Below are positions 54,622-64,000 of a stretch of DNA of 64,000 nt, in pieces. A model generated the notes under the pieces. The model was not told where the DNA came from, searched no databases, and saw only the letters and a list, made by a program, of their open reading frames with translations. Made by a program: the position numbers and the translations under genes. Source of the stretch: Mycolicibacterium arabiense (GTDB lineage: Bacteria > Actinomycetota > Actinomycetes > Mycobacteriales > Mycobacteriaceae); the NCBI RefSeq assembly GCF_010731815.2, contig NZ_AP022593.1:5828001-5892000 (forward strand), written 5' to 3'. The number at the start of each line of letters is the position of its first letter. Position 1 is the first letter of the stretch.

Positions 54622-56115
54622 TCACGTGGCAACGCGATCGGTGTCGGCGGTGTCGCGTCCCGCCAACCGGGCGTCCCACACCTCGAGTACCTCGGCGGGC
54701 GTCCGCTTGGTGACCAGACTCCCCACCACGTAGGCGATCAGGCTCGCGGCGAGGCCGTAGTAGATCGGCTCGTTGGCCAGCACGTCGCCGACGACGAACA
54801 TGGTGCCGAGCGTGACGACGGTCCCGGCGATCATCGACCACAGCGCCCCGGTCCCGGTGGCGCGCTTCCACAGGAAGCCACCGAGGATCGACACCAGCAG
54901 ACCGCCTACCAGGATGTCGTAGGCGACGGTCAAGGCGGCGACCACGTCGTTGAGCAGTGCGGCGATCACGATGACGGCGATGCCGAGAACCACGACGTAC
55001 AGCCGGTCGGAGTGCAGGTTGCCCTCCTGCTCACCGCGTGTCCGCTCGGTGTTCTGCTCCGCGGTCTCGTGACGCCCGATCAGTCTGCCCAGCAACGGCT
55101 TCACGTCGGTTCGGGCCACGGTGGCGGTGGCGATCAACGCGCCCGACGCCGTCGACATCATCGCCGCCACGGCGGCAGCGAGCACGATGCCGCTGATGCC
55201 GACGGGGAGGATCGACTCGGCGATCTGGGCGTACACGTCGTCACTGGCCTCGACGTCGGGCAGGAAGGTCGATGCCGCCGTGCCGATCAGTGCACCCGCG
55301 ACGCCGTACAGCAGGCAGTAGATGGCCGCGGCCGTGCCGCCCCACTTCGCCACCTTGGGCGAGCGCGCGGTGAAGACCCGCTGCCAGATGTCCTGGCCGA
55401 TCAGCATGCCGAAGCTGTAGACGACGAAGAACGTGATGATCGTCTGGGTGCCGATCGTGCCGAGGTCGAAGGCGGCTTCACCGGCCCGCTCGCGGATGCC
55501 CTCGAATCCGCCCGCCTCTTGCCATGTGAACGGCAGCAGCAGGAAGAAGATGCCGATCGTCTTGAGGATGAATTGCACCATGTCGGTCAGCGTGATCGAC
55601 CACATGCCGCCGATCGCGGAGTAGAGCATCACGATTGCGCCGCCGATGATCACCGACACCGTCCGGTCGGTGCCGAACAGCACGTTGAACACCGTGGCAT
55701 AGGCGATGGTCGACGTCACCGACAGCATCAGCGTGTAGGCGACCATGACGATCCCCGACGTCGACGTCGCGTCCACGCCGTAGCGCAGCTTGAGCATCTG
55801 CGCCACCGTGTACACCCGCAGCCGCTGGATGCGCCCCGCGAACGCCACTGACAGCAGCAGCAGACCGACGGCGATCGCGACGACCAGCCACATGCCGGAG
55901 ATGCCGTACCGGTAGCCCAGCCCCACGCCGCCGACCGTTGACGCGCCGCCGAGCACGACGGCCGCCATGGTGCCGGTGTAGAGCCCCGGTCCGAGCCGGC
56001 GCCCGGCGACGAGGAAGTCCGCGGAGTCCTTCGTCCGCGTCTTGCCCCAGAAGCCGAACGCCAGCATGGCGGCGAGATAGACGACGACGATGACGACGTC
56101 GAGTGGCTTACCCAT
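54622..56115 (-). CDS. Sodium:solute symporter (SSS family)
   Basis: 497 residues with about 13 membrane helices. Family features: GLGYRYGISGMWLVVAIAVG, then SAIGGMWSITLTDMVQF in helix 5 and IVLAAAVAAMMSTASGALIATATVARTD in helix 8, which holds the Na+ site serines. Last gene of the operon starting at 60666; it begins 15 nt after the ThDP enzyme stop. Likely imports the substrate (or releases a product) of the pathway; substrate not readable. Confidence 0.9.
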   Translation of the reverse strand: MGKPLDVVIVVVYLAAMLAFGFWGKTRTKDSADFLVAGRRLGPGLYTGTMAAVVLGGASTVGGVGLGYRYGISGMWLVVAIAVGLLLLSVAFAGRIQRLRVYTVAQMLKLRYGVDATSTSGIVMVAYTLMLSVTSTIAYATVFNVLFGTDRTVSVIIGGAIVMLYSAIGGMWSITLTDMVQFILKTIGIFFLLLPFTWQEAGGFEGIRERAGEAAFDLGTIGTQTIITFFVVYSFGMLIGQDIWQRVFTARSPKVAKWGGTAAAIYCLLYGVAGALIGTAASTFLPDVEASDDVYAQIAESILPVGISGIVLAAAVAAMMSTASGALIATATVARTDVKPLLGRLIGRHETAEQNTERTRGEQEGNLHSDRLYVVVLGIAVIVIAALLNDVVAALTVAYDILVGGLLVSILGGFLWKRATGTGALWSMIAGTVVTLGTMFVVGDVLANEPIYYGLAASLIAYVVGSLVTKRTPAEVLEVWDARLAGRDTADTDRVAT

Positions 56116-56130
56116 GGTGTGACTCCTCGC

Positions 56131-57732
56131 TCAGGTGGGAGAGAACATCTTCAGTACGGCGGGCAGGACGACCACGGCGGGTCCGGTGGTGGTGAAGGTG
56201 CCGGCGACCACCTCGCCGACGTCGTCCAGTGTTGCCACGTGCGCCGGGATGCCGAAACTGCCTGCCAGCGCCACGAAGTCGGGTCGGGACAGCTCGGTGG
56301 CCGTCGCCTGACCGAACGCATCGGTCATGTACTCGCGCAGAATGCCGTAGCCGCCGTCGTCGACGATCAGCCAGGTGACGTCCGCGTCGTGCTGGCGGGC
56401 CGTGGCGAGTTCGGCGATGGAGTACATGGCACCGCCGTCGCCGGACACCGCGAACGTGCGCCGACCCGATCCGATGGCCGCCGCGACGGCGGCGGGGTAG
56501 GCGAAGCCGAGACCGCCTGCACCCTGAGCGGAGTGGAAGTCGCCGTCGAGCGGGTCCCAGGCCGACCACGCCCAGTAGCCCGCGATGGTCATGTCCCAGA
56601 AGGTGTGAGCCGCGGCGGGAACGGCGGCGCGAAGATCGGACATCAGTCGTCGTTCGGCATCGACGTCCTGGCCGTCGAGTCGTTGCTCGACGGACCGGCG
56701 GAGCATGGCCGCGATCTCGGCGCCGGTGCCCTGCTCGCGCGGTGTCACGCGGTCGGCGATCCCGCGCAGCGCCTCGGCGGCGTCGGCGTGTACGGCCAGC
56801 CCGGGGTGATTGGCCTGCAGCACGCGGGATTCGGCGTCCACGTGGATCAGCCGGCCACGCGGTGCGAACGTGAAGTAGTTGCTGGTCACCTCGCCCATCG
56901 CCGTCCCGACTGCGAGTAGCACGTCGGCGTCGGCGAGCAGGTCGGTGGTGTGGCGGTCCTCGATCCACGACGCCGCCGACAGTGGATGGGCGAACGGGAT
57001 CGCGCCCTTGCCGCCGACGGTGGAGACCACGGGCGCGTCCAGGAGTTCGGCCAGGGCGACGAGTGCCTCCGACCCGCCGCGGGAGCGCCGCACGCCGCCA
57101 CCGGCGAGGATGACCGGTCGCGCTGCGGCACTGAGTAATTCGGCTGCGGCGTCGAGGATTTCGGGGCGGGCGGCGCGCGTGACGTCGACCGCGGTCACGC
57201 CGGCTACGGCGGGCACGTCCACCGGTTCGAGCAGGACGTCCTGCGGCACTTCGACCCACGTCGGGCCTGCCGGAGCGGACTGCGCGAGTGCCCATGCGTC
57301 GGCGAGCAGGCTGGGGATCTGCGCGGCATGTTCGACGACGGCGGTGCTCTTGGTGACGTTGACGGCGCTGCGCTGCTGGTCGTCGAGCTGGTGCAGCATG
57401 CCGCGCCGCAACCCGAGCCCCGAGCGCGGCACCTGACTGGTGATGACGAGCAGCGGCACACCGGTGGCGTAGGCCTCCTGCAGTGCCCCCAGCGCGGTCA
57501 GCGCGCCCGGTCCGGTCGAGAGGAACAGAACGCCGACCTCGCCGGTGGCCCTGGCATACCCGTCGGCGCCGAAGGCCGAGTTGTTCTCGATGCGCGAGCT
57601 GACGAACTTCAGGTCGCTGCGCCGGATCGCGTCGAAGAGGCCGAGGGCGTGCTGACCCGGGATGCCGAAGACGTGCGAAGCGCCCAGCGCACCGAGTGTT
57701 TCGACGACGACGTCGCCGCCGTTTCTAGTCAC
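56131..57732 (-). CDS. Thiamine diphosphate-dependent enzyme (acetolactate synthase-like decarboxylase)
   Basis: 533 residues; GTG at 57732 overlaps the ureohydrolase stop by 4 nt. N-terminal PYR domain with the catalytic Glu in [20 protein letters not shown] (~48) and [19 protein letters not shown]; middle domain; C-terminal PP domain with the ThDP motif [34 protein letters not shown]. Being coupled to a ureohydrolase, it might decarboxylate a 2-oxo acid such as 2-ketoarginine, as AruI does in Pseudomonas. Acetolactate synthase itself is less likely since no regulatory subunit or ilv gene is near. Specific substrate is inference. Confidence 0.85.
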   Translation of the reverse strand: MTRNGGDVVVETLGALGASHVFGIPGQHALGLFDAIRRSDLKFVSSRIENNSAFGADGYARATGEVGVLFLSTGPGALTALGALQEAYATGVPLLVITSQVPRSGLGLRRGMLHQLDDQQRSAVNVTKSTAVVEHAAQIPSLLADAWALAQSAPAGPTWVEVPQDVLLEPVDVPAVAGVTAVDVTRAARPEILDAAAELLSAAARPVILAGGGVRRSRGGSEALVALAELLDAPVVSTVGGKGAIPFAHPLSAASWIEDRHTTDLLADADVLLAVGTAMGEVTSNYFTFAPRGRLIHVDAESRVLQANHPGLAVHADAAEALRGIADRVTPREQGTGAEIAAMLRRSVEQRLDGQDVDAERRLMSDLRAAVPAAAHTFWDMTIAGYWAWSAWDPLDGDFHSAQGAGGLGFAYPAAVAAAIGSGRRTFAVSGDGGAMYSIAELATARQHDADVTWLIVDDGGYGILREYMTDAFGQATATELSRPDFVALAGSFGIPAHVATLDDVGEVVAGTFTTTGPAVVVLPAVLKMFSPT

Positions 57733-58682
57733 GCCGCGCGTTCCTCGTGCCGCATCGCCAGCAGCGTCACCAGGTCGTAGGCCACGTGCGAGGCTGCGAC
57801 GCCGGTGATCTCGGCATGGTCGTAGGCGGGGGCGACCTCGACGACGTCGGCGCCGACGAGGTTCAGCCCGCGGAATCCGCGCAGGATCTCTAACAGTTCG
57901 CGGCTGGTGATGCCGCCCGCCTCCGGTGTGCCGGTACCCGGTGCGTGCGCCGGGTCGAGGACGTCGATGTCGATCGACACGTAGACCGGCCGGTTGCCGA
58001 GGCGCTGCCGGAGCTTGTCGACGACCTCCCGCACGCCCTGGTAGTACACGTCGGACGAGGTGACGATGCCGAACCCGAAGCGGCGGTCGTCCTCGAGGTC
58101 CTTCTTGCCGTACAGCGGACCGCGAGTGCCGACGTGCGACAACGCCTCGGTGTCGAGGATGCCCTCCTCGACGGCCCTGCGGAACGGCGTGCCATGGGTG
58201 TACTCCGCGCCGAAGTAGGTGTCCCAGGTGTCGAGGTGCGCGTCGAAGTGCACCAGCGCGACCGGGCCGTGCCGCTGCGCGGCAGCACGCAGCAGGGGCA
58301 GCGCGATGGTGTGGTCGCCGCCGATGGTGACCAGGCTGGTGCCGTCGGCGGTCAGCGCAACGGCTGCCGCCTCGATGGTCTCGATGGCCTCACCGATGTT
58401 GAACGGGTTGACCGCGATGTCGCCGGCGTCGGCGACCTGCGCGATCTCGAACGGCGATACGTCGAGGCCCGGGTGGTATGGCCGCAGCAGTCGCGACGAC
58501 TCGCGCACGTGGGTCGGGCCGAACCGGGCGCCGGGGCGGTAGGACACCCCGGAGTCGAACGGCACGCCCGCCACGACGATGTCGGCCTTGGGCACCTGGT
58601 CGAGACGCGGCAGGCGGGCGAATGACGCGGGCCCGGCGAAGCGCGGCGTCTTGGAGGCGTCGATGGGTCCGATGGTGCTCAT
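57729..58682 (-). CDS. Ureohydrolase (agmatinase/guanidinobutyrase family)
   Basis: 317 residues; ATG at 58682 overlaps the permease stop by 4 nt. Hydrolyses a guanidino compound to urea and an amine. All Mn2+ ligands are present: [26 protein letters not shown] and [22 protein letters not shown]. The family includes agmatinase, guanidinobutyrase, guanidinopropionase and proclavaminate amidinohydrolase; sequence alone does not separate them. Gene context (ThDP decarboxylase, two transporters) favours a catabolic role on arginine-derived guanidino acids. Confidence 0.9.
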   Translation of the reverse strand: MSTIGPIDASKTPRFAGPASFARLPRLDQVPKADIVVAGVPFDSGVSYRPGARFGPTHVRESSRLLRPYHPGLDVSPFEIAQVADAGDIAVNPFNIGEAIETIEAAAVALTADGTSLVTIGGDHTIALPLLRAAAQRHGPVALVHFDAHLDTWDTYFGAEYTHGTPFRRAVEEGILDTEALSHVGTRGPLYGKKDLEDDRRFGFGIVTSSDVYYQGVREVVDKLRQRLGNRPVYVSIDIDVLDPAHAPGTGTPEAGGITSRELLEILRGFRGLNLVGADVVEVAPAYDHAEITGVAASHVAYDLVTLLAMRHEERAA

Positions 58683-60271
58683 GTCGTCGACTCCTCGTTC
58701 TCGGCCAAGGGGGTCTTGGCAATGGTTCCCGGTGCGTCCACGTACGTGATGGGGATGTTCGACGGCGGTCCCACGGGCACCAGGCGCGACCCGTCGGGAC
58801 CGAAGGCATCGGCGGGCTCCGGCTTGACCCACAGCAGCAGCGGATACAACACCGCGGCCAGTCCGATGCCGACGGGGATGGACAGGTCGATGCCCTCGGC
58901 GAGATCGCCGAGGGGACCGACGAATTGGTCGGGCAGGTTGACGAAGCAGATGCTGAACGCCGCCGACACCAGCCACGCGCCGAGGCCTCGCCAGTTCCAG
59001 CCGTGGGTGAACCAGTACCTGCCGCCGCGTTGGCGGCGGTTGAAGACCTGCAGTGCGTCCGAGTCGTACCAGCCGCGCCGGACGAACCAGCCGATCATCA
59101 TGACGACCATCCAGGGGGCGGTGCACGTGACGATCAGCACCGCGAACGTCGAGATGCTCTGCACCACGTTGAACGCGAACTTGCCGACGAAGATGAACCC
59201 GATCGCGATCGCGCCGATGAACACGGTCGCCTGCACGCGGCTGAAGCGCGGGAAGACGCTGGAGAAGTCCAGGCCGGTGCCGTACAGCGCGGTGGTGCCC
59301 GTCGACATGCCGCCGATCAGCGCGATGAGGCATACGGGAAGGAAGTACCAGCTCGGTGACACGGCCAGCAGTCCGCCGACGTAGTTGCCCTCGTCGATGA
59401 ACTCCGGTGCGTTGGACGCGACGACCGTGGCGGTGACGAGGCCGAACAGGAACGGCACCAGGGTGGCGATCTGGGCGCCGAATGCGGCGGCCATCGACTT
59501 CCACGCAGGCGTCTCGCGGGGGATGTAACGGGACCAGTCACCAAGGAACGCACCGAAACTCACCGGGTTGGACATGACGATCAGCGCCGCACCGACGAAG
59601 GACGGCCAGTAGAGGGCGTTCGTCGCGGCGTCGGCGTCCGGGCCGAAGATGCCCGCGTAGCCCGCGTCGAAGGTCCCGCCGAACGCGACGATCCCCAGCA
59701 GGAACAGCACCGTGGCCGCGATCACCGCGATCTTGTTGACCAACAACATGAATCGGAATCCGTAGATGCACACGACGAGCACCATCAGGGCGAAGATGCC
59801 GTACGCCAGGGCCACCGCGACGCCATTGGGCGCTGCGTCCGGTGCGCCACCCATGGCGCGGGTGGCGCCGCCCACGAGGACGTCGCCGGAGGTCCACACC
59901 GAGATGGAGAAGAACGCGACCGCGGTCAGCAGCGAGAGGAACGATCCGACGACGCGGCCGTGCACGCCCAGGTGCGCCGAGGACGACACCGCGTTGTTGG
60001 TGCCGTTGCGCGGACCGAACAGGGCCATCGGTGCGAGGATCGCCGCGCCGAGAATGAGGCCGAGAAGCGTTGCGAGCAGGCCATCGCGGAAGGACAGCCC
60101 GAAGATGATCGGGAAGCTACCGAGAACCACCGTGGCGATGGTGTTCGCGCCCCCGAAGACCAGCCGGAACAGGTCGAGCGGCCGCGCCGTCCGCTCGGCG
60201 TCGGGAATGGGCTCGACGCCGTGGGCTTCGACCTCGGTGATCTTCGGTGGTGCGGCCAGTGGTTCGGTCAC
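58679..60271 (-). CDS. NCS1-family (cytosine/purine-type) permease
   Basis: 530 residues with about 12 helices. Features: [32 protein letters not shown] at helix 1, then [35 protein letters not shown], and [21 protein letters not shown], all typical of the nucleobase:cation symporter-1 family. GTG at 60271 overlaps the SnoaL-like stop (GTGA). NCS1 members also carry hydantoins, allantoin and other ureido compounds, so a guanidino substrate is plausible. Confidence 0.9.
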   Translation of the reverse strand: MTEPLAAPPKITEVEAHGVEPIPDAERTARPLDLFRLVFGGANTIATVVLGSFPIIFGLSFRDGLLATLLGLILGAAILAPMALFGPRNGTNNAVSSSAHLGVHGRVVGSFLSLLTAVAFFSISVWTSGDVLVGGATRAMGGAPDAAPNGVAVALAYGIFALMVLVVCIYGFRFMLLVNKIAVIAATVLFLLGIVAFGGTFDAGYAGIFGPDADAATNALYWPSFVGAALIVMSNPVSFGAFLGDWSRYIPRETPAWKSMAAAFGAQIATLVPFLFGLVTATVVASNAPEFIDEGNYVGGLLAVSPSWYFLPVCLIALIGGMSTGTTALYGTGLDFSSVFPRFSRVQATVFIGAIAIGFIFVGKFAFNVVQSISTFAVLIVTCTAPWMVVMMIGWFVRRGWYDSDALQVFNRRQRGGRYWFTHGWNWRGLGAWLVSAAFSICFVNLPDQFVGPLGDLAEGIDLSIPVGIGLAAVLYPLLLWVKPEPADAFGPDGSRLVPVGPPSNIPITYVDAPGTIAKTPLAENEESTT

Positions 60272-60666
60272 GAGACTGCCGGTGCCGTGGAGAGGTGCTC
60301 GTGCACGGCGACGAGGCGGTCGCCGTCGAGGACGAACACGATGGTCTCGCGCTCGCGGGTGCTGGTCTGCTCACCGCCGACCGACGTGACGGTGTCGACA
60401 GTGTGGCTGAGTACGGCCACGTCGCCGTACGTCTGCACCATCCGGTCGCTGCTGACGCAGGACACCACCCGCCATCCGTCGGCGAGCCACGACGCCCAGA
60501 GCGCCTCGTAGGCGGCGCGGTCGTTCAGGCGCGCCGGCTCGGGATGGAAGACGAACGTGGCGTCGGGGGAGAAGGCGCCGAAGTACGCGGCGGTGTCGGT
60601 GGCCGCGAAGGCTGCGACGAGATCGTCGGTGGCGGTGAGGACTCGATCGCTGGTCAGCGTCGTCAT
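60268..60666 (-). CDS. SnoaL/NTF2-like small protein
   Basis: 132 residues with an NTF2-like cone fold pattern: DDLVAAFAATDTAAYFGAFSPDATFVFHPEP, then YEALWASWLADGWRV and ERETIVFVLDGDRLVAVHEHLS. Such proteins are enzymes or binding proteins of varied function; here no catalytic set is identified. First gene of the five-gene operon (ATG at 60666), so it may be an accessory to the pathway. Confidence 0.82.
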   Translation of the reverse strand: MTTLTSDRVLTATDDLVAAFAATDTAAYFGAFSPDATFVFHPEPARLNDRAAYEALWASWLADGWRVVSCVSSDRMVQTYGDVAVLSHTVDTVTSVGGEQTSTRERETIVFVLDGDRLVAVHEHLSTAPAVS

Positions 60667-60914
60667 TTGGAGGGCCCCGGTCCGTGAGAGTGCGGATGGT
60701 TGCGGATGGTGTGGTGCGGGTCACTGTAAGTCGGGTCGAATGGCTCGGCAAGCAGTTCGTTCGTTACGCGTGCGTTTCGGATCACGATCTGCCGTAATGG
60801 TTCGGAGTTAACGAGATTTCCCGGCCGGGGTGCGGGTGTTCGATGACTGATGTGCCGGTCGTGCGGGTCGAAAGATCTCGCCGCGAATTTGCGATGGGTT
60901 TCGACGGGAGTGGG
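60667..60914. promoter_or_regulatory. Divergent promoter region with tandem 10-bp repeat
   Basis: The 248-bp gap between the operon and the AsnC-type regulator holds two exact tandem copies of TGCGGATGGT (60691-60710), 25 nt before the SnoaL-like start. Its position suits a regulator site. Clear -35/-10 boxes were not identified. If the regulator starts at 60843, the gap shrinks to 176 bp. Confidence 0.4.
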
Positions 60915-61808
60915 ATGGACGAGGTCGACGAGGCGATCGTGGAACTGCTGGAGGTGGACGGCCGCCTCACCCACCGCGAGATCGCGCGCCGGGTGGGGCT
61001 GTCCCGTTCGGCTGCGGCAGCGCGCACCCAACGCTTGATCGCCAGCGGACAGGTCGTGGTGCGCGGCGTCGTGCACCCGGCGGTGATCGGGCGTGGGGCG
61101 CTCGCCCACGTGGGGCTCGTGGTGAACGGCCCGGCCGCCGTCGTCGCCGCCGACATCGCCCGGCGAGACGACGTTCCGTTTCTCTCCCTCACCACGGGTC
61201 GGCACGGACTGGTGGTCGAGGTGCGCGCGGCCTCGGCCCGCGACATCGACCGGTCGATCGCCGAGCTGCGGGCACATCCCGGTGTCGCCGGGGTCGACAC
61301 CCTGACCTACGTCGAGTTGATTCGCGACGTGGTCGGCCCGGTCGGCGAGGTCACCACCCACGTGGACGACGTCGACGTCGCCCTGCTGCGCGCGCTGCAG
61401 GACGACGGCCGCGCGTCCTACGTGGACCTGGCCGAGGTGGTCGGGTTGTCACCGGCCGGCGCGCGCCGCCGAGTGGTCCGGCTGCTCGACGCGCAGGTGC
61501 TTCGCATCGGCGCGGTGGTCCGGCACTCGGGTCGCGACATGCAGAGCGCCATGGGCTTCGGCGTCCGGCTGTGCGGCGACGACCGCGACGTGTTGGACCT
61601 CCTGGCGGGCATGGGATCGGTCATCTTCATGGCGCGCACGCTCGGTCGGTTCGACATCCTGGTCACCGTGCGCGGCTTCTCGACCGGCCACCTCATCGAG
61701 ACCCTCGACGCGGTGCGGGCCCTGCCCACCGTCAGCGCCGTCGAGAGTTGGACCCACCTGGAGGTGGTCAAGGAGACGTACGCGTCGGGTCTCGACGTCG
61801 GCGTGTAG
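60915..61808 (+). CDS. AsnC/Lrp-family regulator with two fused Lrp units
   Basis: 297 residues from the ATG at 60915, which has GGGAG 5 nt upstream and begins MDEVDEAIVELLEVDGRLTHREIARRVGLS, the usual Lrp helix-turn-helix; an ATG at 60843 adds 24 unconserved residues. A first effector domain (~65-140) is followed by a second complete HTH, VDVALLRALQDDGRASYVDLAEVVGLSPAGARRRVVRLLD (~155-195), and a second effector domain (~210-290, DILVTVRGF...ETLDAVRALPTV). So one chain equals a Lrp dimer. Divergent from the putative guanidino operon and likely its regulator. Confidence 0.88.
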   Translation: MDEVDEAIVELLEVDGRLTHREIARRVGLSRSAAAARTQRLIASGQVVVRGVVHPAVIGRGALAHVGLVVNGPAAVVAADIARRDDVPFLSLTTGRHGLVVEVRAASARDIDRSIAELRAHPGVAGVDTLTYVELIRDVVGPVGEVTTHVDDVDVALLRALQDDGRASYVDLAEVVGLSPAGARRRVVRLLDAQVLRIGAVVRHSGRDMQSAMGFGVRLCGDDRDVLDLLAGMGSVIFMARTLGRFDILVTVRGFSTGHLIETLDAVRALPTVSAVESWTHLEVVKETYASGLDVGV

Positions 61809-61837
61809 ATGATCGCCAGGGTGGGTAACCGCCCCGA

Positions 61838-63358
61838 ATGCGCTGGCTCGCCACGATCCTTGCTGCCGTGGTCGCGCTCACCCTCACGTCCTGCGCGAGC
61901 GCTCAACGCGTCGACCTGGGCGACTCGGCGGGCAATCTCATCGCTGCCATCGCAGGCGAACCCGATCAACTCGACCCGCAGAAGACCAGCTCGTACTTCT
62001 CGTTCGAGGTGTTGGAGAACGTCTTCGACACGCTCGTCGAACCCGACGAGAACCTCGAGATGCAGCCTGCGCTCGCCGAGTCGTGGACCGTGTCGCCGGA
62101 TCAGCTCACGTGGACGTTCCGGCTCCGCGACGGCGTCACGTGGCATGACGGCAGTCCGTTCACCGCCGACGACGTCGTGTACTCCTACCGACGCATCATC
62201 GACGAGAAGCTCTCCAACGTCGACAAGTTCAGCGCCGTCACCGACGTCACCGCGCCCGACCCTTCGACCGTCGTCGTCCGGGTGAAGGAGCCGACGCCGA
62301 ACTTGCTGACCAACCTGGGCGGCTTCAAGGGCATGGCCATCGTCTCCCGCCGCAACGTCGAAAGTGGTGAGATCGCAACGCGTCCCATGGGCACGGGGCC
62401 GTTCTCCTTCGCATCGCAACGCAGCGGCGACTCCATCACGCTGGCAGCGAATCCGAACTACTGGGGTGGTGCTCCGAAGATCCCCGGCGTCACTTACCGA
62501 TTCATCTCCGAACCGTCCACCGCCCTGTCCGCGTTGCAGGCAGGTGAGGTCGATTGGACCGATTCCATTCCCGCACAACGGGTCGAGCAGTTGCGCAACG
62601 ACGACTCCATCCACCTCGCGGTGACGCCGAGCAACGACTACTGGTACTTCGCGCTCAACCAGGCCAGGGCACCGTGGAACGACGTGCGGGTACGCCGGGC
62701 CATCGCCTACGCCATCGATCGCGACGCGATCGTCCAGGCCACCAGCTACGGCACCGCCGTCGCCAACCAGTTGGCGATCCCCGAGGGCAACCCCTGGTAC
62801 GTCCGCTACGACCAGTACCGCTACGACCTCGACGAGGCCAAGCGCCTCCTCGACGAATCCGGGGTGCGGCCCACCGCGCTCGACATGCTCGTCACCAGCG
62901 AGTACCCGGAGACCGTGACGGCCGCACAGGTGGTCGCCGACAACCTGGCGCCACTGGGCATCTCGGTGAACATCCGCACCGTCGACATGGCCACCTGGCT
63001 CGACGAACAGAACACCGGCAACTTCGACATGCTGATGATGGGCTGGCTCGGCAACATCGATCCCGACGACTTCTACTACGCCCAGCACCACACGGGTGGC
63101 TCGAACAACGCGCAGAAGTTCTCCGACCCCGAGGTCGACCGCCTCCTCGACGCGGGGCGCGTGGAGACCGCCCGAGACGCCCGCGCCGACGACTACGCGA
63201 AGGCGGCGGTCCAGATCGCCGACCAGGTCAGCTACATCTACCTCTACAACCCCTCGGTCATCCAGGGCTGGACGCCCGACCTCACCGGCTATGAGGCCCG
63301 TCGCGACGGTGCGATCCGCTTCCGCGCCGCGGCGATGAGTGATGCGGTGAGCCAGTGA
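61838..63358 (+). CDS. Oligopeptide/dipeptide ABC transporter substrate-binding lipoprotein
   Basis: 506 residues of the SBP_bac_5 family. Lipobox LTSC at the end of the signal peptide (MRWLATILAAVVALTLTSC). Typical family segments: GEPDQLDPQKTSSYFSFEVLENVFDTLVEPD, then WTFRLRDGVTWHDGSPFTADDVVYSYRRI and YWYFALNQARAPWNDVRVRRAIAYAIDRDAIV. Binds peptides, or sometimes other ligands such as metal chelates, outside the membrane. The permease overlaps its stop by 4 nt. It lies 29 nt after the Lrp-type regulator, so joint regulation is possible. Confidence 0.92.
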   Translation: MRWLATILAAVVALTLTSCASAQRVDLGDSAGNLIAAIAGEPDQLDPQKTSSYFSFEVLENVFDTLVEPDENLEMQPALAESWTVSPDQLTWTFRLRDGVTWHDGSPFTADDVVYSYRRIIDEKLSNVDKFSAVTDVTAPDPSTVVVRVKEPTPNLLTNLGGFKGMAIVSRRNVESGEIATRPMGTGPFSFASQRSGDSITLAANPNYWGGAPKIPGVTYRFISEPSTALSALQAGEVDWTDSIPAQRVEQLRNDDSIHLAVTPSNDYWYFALNQARAPWNDVRVRRAIAYAIDRDAIVQATSYGTAVANQLAIPEGNPWYVRYDQYRYDLDEAKRLLDESGVRPTALDMLVTSEYPETVTAAQVVADNLAPLGISVNIRTVDMATWLDEQNTGNFDMLMMGWLGNIDPDDFYYAQHHTGGSNNAQKFSDPEVDRLLDAGRVETARDARADDYAKAAVQIADQVSYIYLYNPSVIQGWTPDLTGYEARRDGAIRFRAAAMSDAVSQ

Positions 63359-64000
63359 GCCCCTCGAAGACCCTGTCGCCGTTACTGACTCACCCCGTCC
63401 TCCGATTCCTGGCCCGCCGGGTCGCCTACTCGCTGGTGGTGCTCGTCGGCGTGCTCATCGTGGTCTTCGCGCTGGTGCATCTGGTCCCGGGCGACCCGGT
63501 GCGGATCGCACTCGGAACGCGGTACACCCCAGAGGCGTACGACGCGCTGCGGGCCGCCAGCGGCCTGGATCAGCCGCTGCTCCAACAGTTCTTCGGCTAC
63601 GTGACCTCCGCGGTCCGCGGCGACCTCGGAGTCAGCTTCCGCAACGGCGATCCGGTGGCAGGCATCCTGGTGGAACGCCTGCCTGCGACGTTGTCACTGG
63701 CCGCGGTGGGCATCGTGATCGCGCTGCTGATCGCGCTGCCCGCGGGAATCTGGTCGGCGCTGCGGGAGGGCCGGGTCAGTGACGCGATCGTGCGGGTGAC
63801 CACCCAGTTCGGCGTATCGATACCCGACTTCTGGATGGGGATCCTGCTGATCGCATTGTTCTCCACCACGCTGGGCTGGCTGCCGACGTCCGGATACCGG
63901 CCGCTGTTGGACGACCCCGGCGGCTGGCTGTCGCACGTCGTCCTGCCGGGCCTCACCGTGGGCCTGGTCGCCGGTGCGATCATGACGCGCTACGTGCGGT
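63355..64000 (+). CDS. Dipeptide ABC transporter permease DppB-like (3' truncated by window edge)
   Basis: Open to the right edge; 215 codons visible from the GTG at 63355 (GTGA overlap with the binding protein). N-terminal helix YSLVVLVGVLIVVFALVHLVPGDPV is the DppB signature, then LGVSFRNGDPVAGILVERLPATLSLAAVGIVIALLIALPAG and the start of the permease core (FWMGILLIALFSTTLGWLPTSG). The EAA loop would lie after the window. It forms the membrane channel of the importer. Confidence 0.93.
   Translation, partial: MSPSKTLSPLLTHPVLRFLARRVAYSLVVLVGVLIVVFALVHLVPGDPVRIALGTRYTPEAYDALRAASGLDQPLLQQFFGYVTSAVRGDLGVSFRNGDPVAGILVERLPATLSLAAVGIVIALLIALPAGIWSALREGRVSDAIVRVTTQFGVSIPDFWMGILLIALFSTTLGWLPTSGYRPLLDDPGGWLSHVVLPGLTVGLVAGAIMTRYVR

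Noticed and set aside
1..64000. CRISPR array, prophage, rRNA operon or IS transposase
   Set aside because: No regularly spaced repeats, phage structural genes, rRNA sequence or transposase were seen on either strand; the only mobile-looking items are the intein and the 60-bp repeats.

Overview
The window is GC-rich actinobacterial DNA that reads as a chromosome segment of a mycobacterium, most likely a fast-growing Mycolicibacterium-type species. Evidence: a mycobactin (mbt) siderophore operon; a gene order that follows Mycobacterium tuberculosis in blocks (mbtE-F-G-H, Rv2375, hrcA, dnaJ2, rsmE, phoH, ybeY, corC-like, Rv2365c, era, amiA2, recO, uppS, Rv2360c, furB, smtB, glyS; then Rv2345, dgt, dnaG, Rv2342, tRNA-Asn, lppQ; then the Rv2326c/Rv2325c ECF transporter and Rv2315c-Rv2313c); many GTG starts; and dense 4-nt ATGA/GTGA stop-start overlaps. 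Rv numbers are from memory of that genome, not from a search. The species cannot be named from the sequence.

Layout. 1-8.1 kb: 3' end of the mycobactin operon (two NRPS genes, lysine N-hydroxylase, MbtH) followed 9 nt later by a DUF998 membrane protein. 8.1-22.9 kb: conserved housekeeping block for heat shock, ribosome maturation, recombination, decaprenyl phosphate synthesis, zinc control and glycyl-tRNA synthetase; phoH is split by an in-frame intein with a homing endonuclease. 22.9-24.0 kb: a small accessory island holding an AbiEi/DUF559-type gene between inverted copies of a 60-bp palindromic repeat; a third copy sits at 8.0 kb. 24-30.6 kb: TPM-domain protein, dGTPase, DNA primase, small secreted protein, tRNA-Asn and a lipoprotein. 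30.6-42 kb: acyl-CoA dehydrogenase/oxidase, VIT1-type metal transporter, MarR-MFS pair with a clear palindromic operator, ECF transporter with fused S and two ATPase parts, TldD/TldE, and a CxxC protein.

42-54.6 kb is more accessory: a large secreted protein with a YNxx tandem repeat, a strong hairpin terminator, tRNA-Met(CAT), MgtC, a broken diguanylate cyclase gene facing an intact GAF-GGDEF gene, a KstD-like flavoprotein, a VTT/DedA-type protein plus TerC under a yybP-ykoY (Mn2+) riboswitch, a zinc alcohol dehydrogenase, a small secreted protein, an LLM flavin enzyme and a lipoprotein.

54.6-64 kb: a five-gene minus-strand operon (SnoaL-like, NCS1 permease, ureohydrolase, ThDP enzyme, sodium:solute symporter) divergent from a tandem-duplicated AsnC/Lrp regulator. 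It looks like uptake and breakdown of a guanidino compound. Then an oligopeptide/dipeptide ABC transporter begins; its permease runs off the window end.

Most notable signals: (1) the PhoH intein carries the Trp/Cys/Thr signature of class 3 inteins; (2) three copies of a 60-bp terminal-inverted-repeat element at gene ends, two bracketing a nuclease-like gene; (3) the putative guanidino operon; (4) an SmtB operator placed exactly inside a consensus, apparently leaderless promoter; (5) a relic adenylation domain in MbtE and a His-to-Val change in the terminal domain of MbtF; (6) a diguanylate cyclase pseudogene.
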